Source: Pseudomonas asturiensis
Lineage (GTDB): Bacteria > Pseudomonadota > Gammaproteobacteria > Pseudomonadales > Pseudomonadaceae
NCBI RefSeq assembly: GCF_900143095.1
Contig: NZ_FRDA01000007.1
Location: 249,803 to 313,802 of the forward strand
Direction of reading: 5' to 3'
Length of the DNA: 64,000 nucleotides
Shown here piece by piece: positions 7,271-15,457 of the stretch. A program made the position numbers and the translations under genes. Under the pieces are notes generated by a model. That model worked only from the letters and a program-made list of their open reading frames with translations. It had not been told where the DNA came from and ran no database searches. How positions within the stretch are numbered: position 1 is the first letter of the stretch; each line of letters starts with the position of its first letter.

Positions 7271-10225
7271 TCAGCTCAACCCCATCTGCGCCCAGATCCG
7301 CATCACTTCACGCCGCTCGCAGTGAAACTGATCGCCGCTGACGACACCCGCCTGCTTCTGCAGAGCCTGCCGGTGAGCCGCCGAGCGGTACGCCTTGTAG
7401 GCCTCGCGCAACAGGCTGGCGTCGGCGTCGGGCAACAGCCCGGCTTCTTCCAGCCCTTCGAGAATACGAATGTTATCGGTGTATCGCAGCAGCCCCGGAT
7501 GCTCTCTGGACCACGCCAAGGCCGCGTATTGCACCATAAATTCGATATCGACGATACCTCCGGCGTCCTGCTTGAGGTCGAACGGCATGGATGTTTCGAA
7601 GGCATTGGCTGCCCTGCCCGCCGCAGTCAGACGGGTGCCCAGGTTGTCGCGCATCTTGGCGCGCATCTCACTGACCTCGGCGCGCAGCGTGTCCAGGTCA
7701 CGTTCGCGCCCCAGCACATCAGCGCGGACTTTCTCGAATTCACGACCTACATCCGGGCTGCCGATCAGCACGCGAGCACGCACCAGCGCCTGGTGTTCCC
7801 AGGTCCAGGCTTCCTTGTCCTGATAACGGGCAAATGCGCCCAGCGAGCTGACCAGCAGCCCCGACGCGCCGGAAGGACGCAGGCGCATGTCGACCTCATA
7901 CAACTGGCCGGAGTTGGTCTGCGTGGTCAGCAGGTGAATGATGCGCTGCCCCAGTCGGGTAAAGAACTGCGCGCTGTCGATGGGTTTGGCGCCATCGGTT
8001 TCAGCCTGAAGGTCGCCATCATGAATAAACACCAGATCCAGGTCGGAGCCATGCCCCAGCTCGATGCCGCCCACCTTGCCGTAGCCGACAATCACAAAAC
8101 CCGGATCGCACAGGGTGCCGTCAGGTCGCGACGGCGTGCCATGGCGCGCCACGCTGTAGCGCCATGCCAGCGCGAGCACCTGCTCCAGAATCGCCTCGGC
8201 CAGCCAGGTCAGGTAATCACTGACCTTCATCAAAGGCAGACTGCCGGTGATTTCCGATGCCGCCACCCGAAGGCTGTGCGCCAGTTTGAAGTGCCGCAGC
8301 GCTTCCATTTGCTGCTCCAGATCATCCTCGGGAATGCGGATCAACCGTTCCTGCAACTCGGCCGCCAGTTCCGGCGCCAGCGGCGGATTGAACAACCGCC
8401 CTTCATTGAGCAGCTCATCGAGCAACAGCGGGAAACGGGCGATCTGCTCGGCGATCCAGGGGCTGGCCGCGCACAAGGTCAGCAGGCGCCGCAGCGCATC
8501 GGGGTTTTCGGTCAGCAGCACCAGATACGCCGAACGCCTGGCCACGGCCTCAACCAGCGGCAACACGCGTTCCAGCACCAGGTCGGGCTTGTCGTGCTCC
8601 ACGGCCTGAGCCAGCAGGCGCGGAATGAAGGCATCCAGCCGCTCGCGACTGAGGCGCTGCATCGAGCGCAAATGCGGGCTGCTGCGCAGACTGGCCAGGT
8701 GCTTGATGGCTGTCTCGGCGTTGACGAAGCCGGCCTGGGCGAGCTGACGGCCAGCGGCCTCTTCATCCTGAGACTCTTCCCATAGCGGCAGCCATTCCCC
8801 GCCGACAACGACTTCGCTGTCGTCTTCCGGCTCATCAGGGTCGGAATCCGGGTCGGCGATCACCTGACGGAAATGCCACGACACCCGGCCACGCCAGTAC
8901 ATCAGCCGCGCGTGGAAGCTCGCCCAGTCGGCAAAGCCCATGATCAACGCGATGCGTGCCTGATCCTGCTCATTGTCGGGCAGCATCTGCGTCTGCCGGT
9001 CGGCAATCGCCTGAATCGCATGTTCGGTGTAGCGCAGGAATTCATAGCCTTCGCGCAGCTCTTCAGTCACCGCAACGGGCAGATAACCCTGGCCTTCCAG
9101 CGTTCTCAACACCTTGAACAGCGGGCGCTGCTGCAAGCTCAGGTCGCGACCACCATGAATCAGCTGGAACGCCTGGGCGATGAACTCGACTTCACGAATC
9201 CCCCCCGCGCCAAGCTTTATGTTCTCGGCCATGCCCTTGCGTTTCACTTCCTGCTGAATCAACTGCTTCATGGTGCGCAGCGCTTCGATAGCCGAAAAGT
9301 CCAGATAACGGCGATAGACGAACGGGCGCAGCATCTCCAGCAACTCGGCGCCCGCCTTCTGATCGCCGCCCACCACACGGGCCTTGATCATGGCGTACCG
9401 CTCCCAGTCGCGACCCTGATCCTGGTAATACTGTTCAAGCGCATTGAAGCTAAGCACCAGCGCCCCGGATGAACCGTAAGGGCGCAGGCGCATGTCCACG
9501 CGAAACACGAAGCCATCGACCGTCACCGGGTCCAGCGCCTTGATCAAGCGCTGGCCCAGACGAATGAAGAATTCCTGGTTGTCGAGAGGACGCTTGACGC
9601 CAACCGTTTCGCCACCTTCCGGGTAGCCAAAGATCAGATCAATGTCGGACGACAGATTCAGCTCGACCGCGCCCAGCTTGCCCATCCCCAGAATGACCAT
9701 GTGCTGTGGCAGACCCGTACGACGCCCGGTGGGCGTGCCGAATTGCTGACAATGGCGCTCATACAGCCAGTGATACGCCAGGTCGATGCAGCCATCAGCC
9801 ATGTCCGACAGGTCACGGCAGGTCTCGATCAGGTCCGCCTGACGTGTCAGGTCGCGCCAGATAATCCGCACTTGCTGACGCATGCGCTGGCGACGTAGAT
9901 TACGCCCCAACGCGTCATCGGTGGTTGTCGTGCTCAGCGCGTCGGCGATCTGCCCGCGCAACTCGCCGGCAGAGAAGCTACGCTCCAGCTCGCCCGAATC
10001 GGCCATGTCCAGCAGCATCTGCGGATCCCGGCAAACCTGCTCGGTGACGAAGTCACTGGCAGCGCAGACCCGGTCGAACGCAAGGCGTCGTGACGCGGGC
10101 CAGGCCTCGAAAGAGGCCAGCGCATCGGCTGATAAATCAGCCAGAGCTGTACGAAATGTCTGTTGTGCGCGGGTAATCAATGGCAGCAGGATGGCCGGAA
10201 AATCGGCCAGTAAAGGTAGGCTCAT
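7271..10225 (-). CDS. glnE: Bifunctional glutamine synthetase adenylyltransferase/deadenylase GlnE
   Basis: 984 residues, full length for the family. Two nucleotidyltransferase domains are visible: the N-terminal deadenylylating one with GMGKLGAVELNLSSDIDLIF (D194 and D196) and the C-terminal adenylylating one with GYGKVGGIELGHGSDLDLVF (D728 and D730). Both aspartate pairs are intact. GlnE adds or removes AMP on glutamine synthetase under control of PII and glutamine, so it sets the activity of nitrogen assimilation. It is divergent from aceE across a 382-bp spacer and followed by the waa operon on the same strand. Confidence 0.97.
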   Translation of the reverse strand: MSLPLLADFPAILLPLITRAQQTFRTALADLSADALASFEAWPASRRLAFDRVCAASDFVTEQVCRDPQMLLDMADSGELERSFSAGELRGQIADALSTTTTDDALGRNLRRQRMRQQVRIIWRDLTRQADLIETCRDLSDMADGCIDLAYHWLYERHCQQFGTPTGRRTGLPQHMVILGMGKLGAVELNLSSDIDLIFGYPEGGETVGVKRPLDNQEFFIRLGQRLIKALDPVTVDGFVFRVDMRLRPYGSSGALVLSFNALEQYYQDQGRDWERYAMIKARVVGGDQKAGAELLEMLRPFVYRRYLDFSAIEALRTMKQLIQQEVKRKGMAENIKLGAGGIREVEFIAQAFQLIHGGRDLSLQQRPLFKVLRTLEGQGYLPVAVTEELREGYEFLRYTEHAIQAIADRQTQMLPDNEQDQARIALIMGFADWASFHARLMYWRGRVSWHFRQVIADPDSDPDEPEDDSEVVVGGEWLPLWEESQDEEAAGRQLAQAGFVNAETAIKHLASLRSSPHLRSMQRLSRERLDAFIPRLLAQAVEHDKPDLVLERVLPLVEAVARRSAYLVLLTENPDALRRLLTLCAASPWIAEQIARFPLLLDELLNEGRLFNPPLAPELAAELQERLIRIPEDDLEQQMEALRHFKLAHSLRVAASEITGSLPLMKVSDYLTWLAEAILEQVLALAWRYSVARHGTPSRPDGTLCDPGFVIVGYGKVGGIELGHGSDLDLVFIHDGDLQAETDGAKPIDSAQFFTRLGQRIIHLLTTQTNSGQLYEVDMRLRPSGASGLLVSSLGAFARYQDKEAWTWEHQALVRARVLIGSPDVGREFEKVRADVLGRERDLDTLRAEVSEMRAKMRDNLGTRLTAAGRAANAFETSMPFDLKQDAGGIVDIEFMVQYAALAWSREHPGLLRYTDNIRILEGLEEAGLLPDADASLLREAYKAYRSAAHRQALQKQAGVVSGDQFHCERREVMRIWAQMGLS

Positions 10226-10431
10226 GGTCTATCCTTGATCGGCGTGCGAAGGGCTACCTGCCATGACTGCGAGATACGCCTACCACCGCCGCTTGTCGAA
10301 CAAAGGTTATAAATTGCTGGAAAAATCGTTTTAGAAGCATAAAAATCCGACTTTTTACTGCAACACATTCAATACCCATCAACAGTAACGATTTATCTCA
10401 CAACACAACAGGAGCGATTTGGTCGCTTCTC

Positions 10432-10446
10432 TGTAGTTTTACTACT
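10432..10446. promoter_or_regulatory. Palindromic operator 1 ahead of aceE (HexR-like)
   Basis: TGTAGTTTTACTACT: six-base arms TGTAGT/ACTACT around TTT, one mismatch at the last base. It resembles the remembered HexR consensus TGTARTnnnAYTACA of carbon-metabolism regulators in gamma-proteobacteria. Its centre lies 52 bp from the centre of the second copy, about five DNA turns. Confidence 0.6.
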
Positions 10447-10483
10447 GGTTCAGTTACTCGGAGGGCTGAAATGGTCGTCGATT

Positions 10484-10498
10484 TGTAGTAAAACTACA
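10484..10498. promoter_or_regulatory. Palindromic operator 2 ahead of aceE (HexR-like)
   Basis: TGTAGTAAAACTACA is a perfect palindrome in both six-base arms and is the reverse complement of operator 1 except for one base. It ends 109 bp before the aceE start. HexR responds to a sugar-acid phosphate of the Entner-Doudoroff pathway, so control of pyruvate dehydrogenase would make sense, but the regulator is not proven by sequence alone. Confidence 0.65.
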
Positions 10499-10607
10499 CG
10501 CCGCCGGGCCAACCTCCGGTAATCCAAGAATTTATGTCGTCTGCCCACAAGGCCAGTCGCAAACTCAGGCAACCGATTCTGGAAGCCTTTCCGCCCTGGA
10601 GCAAGCC

Positions 10608-13253
10608 ATGCAAGACCTCGATCCCGTCGAAACCCAGGAATGGCTGGACGCCCTGGAATCGGTTCTCGACAAAGAAGGCGAAGACCGTGCTCATTACCTG
10701 ATGACCCGTCTGGGCGAACTCGCCACCCGCAGTGGTTCGCAGTTGCCTTACGCCATCACCACGCCTTATCGCAACACGATTCCCGTCACCCACGAAGCAC
10801 GCATGCCTGGCGACCTGTTCATGGAACGCCGCATTCGCTCGCTGGTGCGCTGGAACGCTCTGGCCATGGTTGTCAAAACCAACCTGAACGACCCGGATCT
10901 GGGCGGTCACATTTCGAGCTTCGCCTCCAGCGCCACGCTGTATGACATCGGCTTCAACTACTTCTTCCAGGCCCCGACCGAAGAACATGGTGGCGACCTG
11001 ATCTACTTCCAGGGTCACGCATCGCCAGGCGTTTACGCCCGTGCGTTCATGGAAGGCCGCATCACCGAAGAGCAGATGAACAATTTCCGTCAGGAAGTCG
11101 ACGGCAAGGGCCTGTCGTCTTATCCACACCCGTGGCTGATGAAAGATTTCTGGCAGTTCCCGACGGTGTCCATGGGCCTTGGCCCGATCCAGGCGATCTA
11201 CCAGGCACGCTTCATGAAGTACCTGGAGCACCGCGGCTTCATCCCGGAAGGCAAACAGAAAGTCTGGTGCTTCCTGGGCGACGGCGAGACCGACGAGCCG
11301 GAATCCCTGGGCGCTATCGCCCTGGCCGGTCGCGAGAAGCTCGACAACCTGATTTTCGTCGTGAACTGCAACCTGCAGCGTCTGGACGGTCCGGTTCGCG
11401 GCAACGCCAAGATCATCCAGGAACTGGAAGGCGTGTTCCGCGGTGCTCAGTGGAACGTCACCAAAGTCATCTGGGGCCGTTTCTGGGACCCACTGCTGGC
11501 CAAGGACGTCGACGGCATCCTGCAGCGTCGTATGGACGAAGTCATCGACGGCGAATACCAGAACTACAAGGCCAAGGACGGCGCGTTCGTCCGTGAGCAC
11601 TTCTTCAACTCGCCGGAACTCAAGGCGATGGTTGCCGATCTGTCCGATGACGAGATCTGGAAGCTCAACCGTGGCGGTCACGACCCGTACAAGGTCTACG
11701 CGGCCTACCACGAAGCCGTCAACCACAAGGGTCAACCGACCGTGGTGCTGGCCAAGACCATCAAGGGTTATGGCACCGGCGCCGGTGAAGCGAAGAACAC
11801 CGCGCACAACACCAAGAAGGTTGATGTCGACAGCCTGCGTCACTTCCGTGACCGCTTCGACATCCCGGTCAAGGACTCCGAGCTCGAAGCTCTGCCGTTC
11901 TACAAGCCTGAAGAAGGCAGCGCCGAAGCCCGCTACCTGAGCGAGCGTCGTGCCGCACTGGGCGGTTTTGTGCCACAGCGTCGTGCGCAGAGCTTCAACC
12001 TGCCGACGCCACCGCTGGACACCCTCAAGGCCATCCTTGACGGTTCGGGCGATCGCGAAATCTCCACCACCATGGCCTTCGTGCGCATCCTGGCGCAACT
12101 GGTCAAGGACAAGGAAATCGGCCAGCGCATCGTTCCGATCATCCCGGACGAAGCCCGTACCTTCGGTATGGAAGGCATGTTCCGCCAACTGGGCATCTAC
12201 TCCTCCGTCGGCCAGCTCTACGAGCCAGTCGATAAAGAGCAGGTGATGTTCTACCGCGAGGACAAGAAGGGCCAGATCCTCGAAGAAGGCATCAACGAAG
12301 CAGGCGCCATGTCCTCCTTCATCGCGGCCGGTACATCGTACAGCAGCCACAACCAGCCGATGATTCCGTTCTACATCTTCTACTCGATGTTCGGCTTCCA
12401 GCGTATCGGCGACCTGGCCTGGGCCGCTGGCGACAGCCGCACCCGTGGCTTCCTGGTCGGCGGCACCGCCGGCCGTACCACGCTGAACGGCGAAGGCCTG
12501 CAGCACGAAGACGGTCACAGCCACATCCTGGCGTCGACCATCCCGAACTGCCGCACCTTCGACCCGACTTACGGTTACGAACTGGCTGTCATCATTCGTG
12601 AAGGCATGCGCCTGATGTTTGAAGAACAGCAGGACGTTTTCTACTACCTGACCGTGATGAACGAGTCCTACACCCAGCCAGCCATGCCGGCCGGTGTGGA
12701 AGAAGGCATCATCAAGGGTATGTACCTGCTCGAAGAAGACACCAAGGAAGCGGCGCACCACGTCCAGTTGCTGGGCTCGGGCACCATCCTGCGTGAAGTT
12801 CGTGAAGCGGCGAAGATCCTGCGTGACGAGTTCAACATCGGCGCTGACGTCTGGAGCGTTACCAGCTTCAACGAACTGCGTCGCGACGGTCTGGCGGTAG
12901 AGCGCAACAACCGCCTGCACCCGGGCCAGAAGCCTGAACTGACTTACGTCGAGCAGTGCCTCAACGGTCGCAAGGGTCCGGTCATCGCCTCGACGGACTA
13001 CATGAAACTGTTCGCTGATCAGATTCGTCAGTGGGTTCCAAGCAAGGAATACAAAGTCCTGGGCACCGACGGTTTCGGCCGTAGCGACAGCCGCAAGAAG
13101 CTGCGTCACTTCTTTGAAGTCGACCGCCACTTCGTTGTGCTGGCAGCCCTGGAAGCCTTGGCTGATCGCGGCGATATCGAACCTAAAGTCGTGGCTGAAG
13201 CCATCGTCAAGTTCGGCATCGATCCAGAAAAACGCAATCCACTGGACTGCTAA
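10608..13253 (+). CDS. aceE: Pyruvate dehydrogenase E1 component AceE
   Basis: 881 residues, the homodimeric E1 type of gamma-proteobacteria. The thiamine diphosphate motif GDGETDEPES begins at residue 224 and ends with VVNCNLQRLDGPVRGN; the phosphate-binding HEDGHSHILAS lies in the C-terminal half. E1 decarboxylates pyruvate and reductively acetylates the lipoyl groups of AceF. The ATG at 10608 has a GGAG six bases upstream. It is followed by aceF after 142 bp that hold a long hairpin. Codon use is strongly biased towards C/G in third position, as expected for a highly expressed gene. Confidence 0.98.
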   Translation: MQDLDPVETQEWLDALESVLDKEGEDRAHYLMTRLGELATRSGSQLPYAITTPYRNTIPVTHEARMPGDLFMERRIRSLVRWNALAMVVKTNLNDPDLGGHISSFASSATLYDIGFNYFFQAPTEEHGGDLIYFQGHASPGVYARAFMEGRITEEQMNNFRQEVDGKGLSSYPHPWLMKDFWQFPTVSMGLGPIQAIYQARFMKYLEHRGFIPEGKQKVWCFLGDGETDEPESLGAIALAGREKLDNLIFVVNCNLQRLDGPVRGNAKIIQELEGVFRGAQWNVTKVIWGRFWDPLLAKDVDGILQRRMDEVIDGEYQNYKAKDGAFVREHFFNSPELKAMVADLSDDEIWKLNRGGHDPYKVYAAYHEAVNHKGQPTVVLAKTIKGYGTGAGEAKNTAHNTKKVDVDSLRHFRDRFDIPVKDSELEALPFYKPEEGSAEARYLSERRAALGGFVPQRRAQSFNLPTPPLDTLKAILDGSGDREISTTMAFVRILAQLVKDKEIGQRIVPIIPDEARTFGMEGMFRQLGIYSSVGQLYEPVDKEQVMFYREDKKGQILEEGINEAGAMSSFIAAGTSYSSHNQPMIPFYIFYSMFGFQRIGDLAWAAGDSRTRGFLVGGTAGRTTLNGEGLQHEDGHSHILASTIPNCRTFDPTYGYELAVIIREGMRLMFEEQQDVFYYLTVMNESYTQPAMPAGVEEGIIKGMYLLEEDTKEAAHHVQLLGSGTILREVREAAKILRDEFNIGADVWSVTSFNELRRDGLAVERNNRLHPGQKPELTYVEQCLNGRKGPVIASTDYMKLFADQIRQWVPSKEYKVLGTDGFGRSDSRKKLRHFFEVDRHFVVLAALEALADRGDIEPKVVAEAIVKFGIDPEKRNPLDC

Positions 13254-13287
13254 GAGTCTGCTTCAAGAGCGCTGATCAGAGCGTGAA

Positions 13288-13335
13288 CAGCCGAGGATGC
13301 GGAATTTACCAGGCGTAAATGAGCATCCAAGGCTG
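13288..13335 (+). other. Long imperfect stem-loop between aceE and aceF
   Basis: A 48-nt inverted repeat: outer arms CAGCC/GGCTG, middle arms GGATGC/GCATCC, inner arms ATTTAC/GTAAAT, loop CAGGC, with short GA/AA and GGA/GA internal loops. The 17 paired bases are all Watson-Crick. It ends 60 bases before the aceF start and is followed by GTTTCGTT, not a proper U-run. It may be an RNA-processing or stability element that sets the E1:E2 ratio, or a weak attenuator. Confidence 0.7.
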
Positions 13336-13395
13336 TTTCGTTGTAACTGAACCAGCGTATTCGTGAGTGAACAGGTTCTCCCAAGGAGATACAGA

Positions 13396-15039
13396 GTGAG
13401 TGAGCTAATTCGCGTACCCGACATCGGCAACGGTGAAGGTGAAGTCATTGAGTTGATGGTCAAGGTCGGTGATCGTATCGAAGCTGACCAGAGCGTCCTG
13501 ACGCTCGAGTCCGACAAGGCAAGCATGGAAATCCCGGCCCCCAAGGCTGGTGTGATCAAAGCCATGAAGGTCAAACTGGGCGACCGCCTGAAAGAAGGCG
13601 ACGAGCTGTTCGAGCTGGAAATCGAAGGCGAAGCCGCTGCTGCACCTGCCGAGGCTGCACCTGCTGCCGCTCCGGCTGCTGCCGAAAAACCGGCTGAAGC
13701 CGCACCGGCTCCAGCCGCTGCACCCGCGCCTGCCGCAGCGGCTTCGGTACAGGACATCCACGTGCCGGACATCGGCTCGTCGGGCAAGGCCAAGATCATC
13801 GAACTGATGGTCAAGGTTGGCGACAGCATCCAGGCCGATCAATCGCTGATCACCCTGGAATCCGACAAGGCCAGCATGGAGATTCCTTCTCCTGCGGCAG
13901 GCGTTGTGGAAAGCATTGAAGTCAAACTGGACCAGGAAGTCGGCACCGGCGACCTGATCCTCAAGCTGAAAATCGAAGGCGCAGCCCCTGCAGCCGCGCC
14001 TGCACAGGCTGCCAGCGCACCCGCGGCTGCACCTGCCAAGTCTGAAGCCGCACCGGCTCCGGCCGCTGCACCTGCTCCCAAGGCAGAAGCGGCACCAGCC
14101 CCCGCGGCACCGGCCAAAGACGGTGCCAAGGTCCATGCTGGTCCGGCGGTCCGTCAACTGGCCCGCGAGTTCGGCGTCGAACTGAACGCCGTCAGCGCCA
14201 CCGGCCCCCACGGCCGTGTGCTGAAGGAAGACGTTCAGGCTTACGTCAAGGCCATGATGCAGAAGGCCAAGGAAGCACCAGCAGGCGGCGCAAGCGGCGG
14301 CATGGGCATCCAGCCGATTCCGGAAGTCGATTTCAGCCGTTTCGGCGAAATCGAAGAAGTGCCGATGACCCGCCTGATGCAACTGGGCGCAACCGGTCTG
14401 CACCGCAGCTGGCTGAACATTCCGCACGTCACGCAATTCGACCAGGCCGACATCACCGAACTGGAAGCTTTCCGCGTCGCGCAGAAAGGCGCTGCCGAGA
14501 AGGCTGGCGTCAAACTGACCGTACTGCCCCTGCTGCTCAAGTCCTGCGCACATCTGCTCAAGGAACTGCCGGACTTCAATGCCTCGCTGGCACCCAGCGG
14601 CAAGGCTGTGATCCGCAAGAAGTACGTTCACATCGGTTTCGCGGTGGACACCCCGGACGGTCTGCTGGTCCCGGTCATTCGTGACGTCGATCAGAAGAGC
14701 CTGCTGCAACTGGCTGCCGAAGCCGCTGCACTGGCTGAAAAAGCCCGCACCAAGAAGCTGACCGCCAACGATATGCAAGGCGCCTGCTTCACCATCTCCA
14801 GCCTCGGACACATTGGCGGCACTGGCTTCACGCCAATCGTCAACGCGCCGGAAGTGGCGATCCTGGGTGTTTCCAAGGCCACCATCCAGCCTGTCTGGGA
14901 CGGCAAAGCCTTCCAGCCAAAACTGATGCTGCCTCTGTCGCTGTCCTACGATCACCGCGTGATCAACGGCGCCGCGGCTGCCCGCTTCACCAAGCGCTTG
15001 AGCGAATTGCTGGCGGACATCCGCACAATCCTGCTGTAA
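13396..15039 (+). CDS. aceF: Dihydrolipoamide acetyltransferase AceF (pyruvate dehydrogenase E2)
   Basis: 547 residues from a GTG start at 13396, preceded by AAGGAG at 13383-13388. An in-frame upstream start would add eleven residues but lacks a Shine-Dalgarno and the family N-terminus SELIRVPDIG. Two lipoyl domains (about 1-75 and 118-195) carry lipoylation sites in ESDKASMEIP at K41 and K158. Ala/Pro-rich linkers follow each domain. A peripheral subunit-binding domain comes next (AGPAVRQLAREFGV), then the catalytic domain with SYDHRVING, catalytic His about 520. It moves the acetyl group from E1 to CoA. The lpd (E3) gene is not in this window. Confidence 0.97.
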   Translation: MSELIRVPDIGNGEGEVIELMVKVGDRIEADQSVLTLESDKASMEIPAPKAGVIKAMKVKLGDRLKEGDELFELEIEGEAAAAPAEAAPAAAPAAAEKPAEAAPAPAAAPAPAAAASVQDIHVPDIGSSGKAKIIELMVKVGDSIQADQSLITLESDKASMEIPSPAAGVVESIEVKLDQEVGTGDLILKLKIEGAAPAAAPAQAASAPAAAPAKSEAAPAPAAAPAPKAEAAPAPAAPAKDGAKVHAGPAVRQLAREFGVELNAVSATGPHGRVLKEDVQAYVKAMMQKAKEAPAGGASGGMGIQPIPEVDFSRFGEIEEVPMTRLMQLGATGLHRSWLNIPHVTQFDQADITELEAFRVAQKGAAEKAGVKLTVLPLLLKSCAHLLKELPDFNASLAPSGKAVIRKKYVHIGFAVDTPDGLLVPVIRDVDQKSLLQLAAEAAALAEKARTKKLTANDMQGACFTISSLGHIGGTGFTPIVNAPEVAILGVSKATIQPVWDGKAFQPKLMLPLSLSYDHRVINGAAAARFTKRLSELLADIRTILL

Positions 15040-15048
15040 GCCCGAGCA

Positions 15049-15068
15049 GGCCCGTCTTGCGACGGGCC
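15049..15068 (+). terminator. Stem-loop just after aceF
   Basis: Perfect 8-bp stem GGCCCGTC/GACGGGCC with a TTGC loop, ten bases after the aceF stop. Only two T residues follow, so alone it is a weak terminator; it may protect the 3' end of the message. Confidence 0.55.
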
Positions 15069-15108
15069 TTGCCGCACACGTTTACGAGCTGCCACGCTCG
15101 AACCTCAA

Positions 15109-15134
15109 CCCCGCCTTCGAGCGGGGCTTTTTTT
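15109..15134 (+). terminator. Rho-independent terminator of aceEF
   Basis: Stem CCCCGC/GCGGGG with loop CTTCGA, followed by C and a run of seven T. This is a standard intrinsic terminator 70 bp after the aceF stop. Confidence 0.85.
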
Positions 15135-15457
15135 GCCTGCCGATTCGTTGTCGTCCAGGTGGCGCACAGCGCCGTAGCTGCATGCCCGGCCGTTCCTCGC
15201 CTGCTTTTGCCTTTCCTGAGTTTCGCTCACCGACTTCTATCACAGAGCCTAACAAACACAGGCCTTTCACCCTTGAGAACTGAATCGTTTCCACTATCCG
15301 ACCAATTGCGCTGTAGAACACGCCTTTGCGGCCGACACTTTTATAGCACTAAGCCACCGTGGTCTCTTGTAAGCATGGGCCGCATGATGCAACCTTGCCA
15401 TACGCGAAAAAGGGCCTTTGGCCCAACGCGATCAGTATTCCGGAAGCGAGTTTGTTG
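15135..15457 (+). other. Spacer between aceF terminator and dipA-like gene
   Basis: 323 bp without a credible gene. It must hold the promoter of the c-di-GMP gene; an AT-rich TTTTATAGCACT at 15339-15350 is a possible -10 region, but no matching -35 could be placed. I see nothing else. Confidence 0.3.

Larger units (their letters stand above)
10226..10607. promoter_or_regulatory. glnE-aceE divergent intergenic region with paired palindromic operators
   Basis: This 382-bp AT-rich spacer contains no gene. Its right part has two copies of a palindrome described separately (10432-10446 and 10484-10498). A GGAG at 10598-10601 sits six bases before the aceE ATG and serves as ribosome binding site. 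No clear sigma-70 pair could be fixed by eye. Confidence 0.6.

Noticed and set aside
10494..13130. An 878-codon open frame on the minus strand opposite aceE
   Set aside because: It is the mirror of a strongly codon-biased gene; the high third-position GC suppresses stops. Its sequence has no domain, and AceE on the other strand is complete.
13405..14955. A 516-codon open frame opposite aceF
   Set aside because: The composition simply mirrors the Ala/Pro-rich linkers and lipoyl domains of AceF; no family resemblance.
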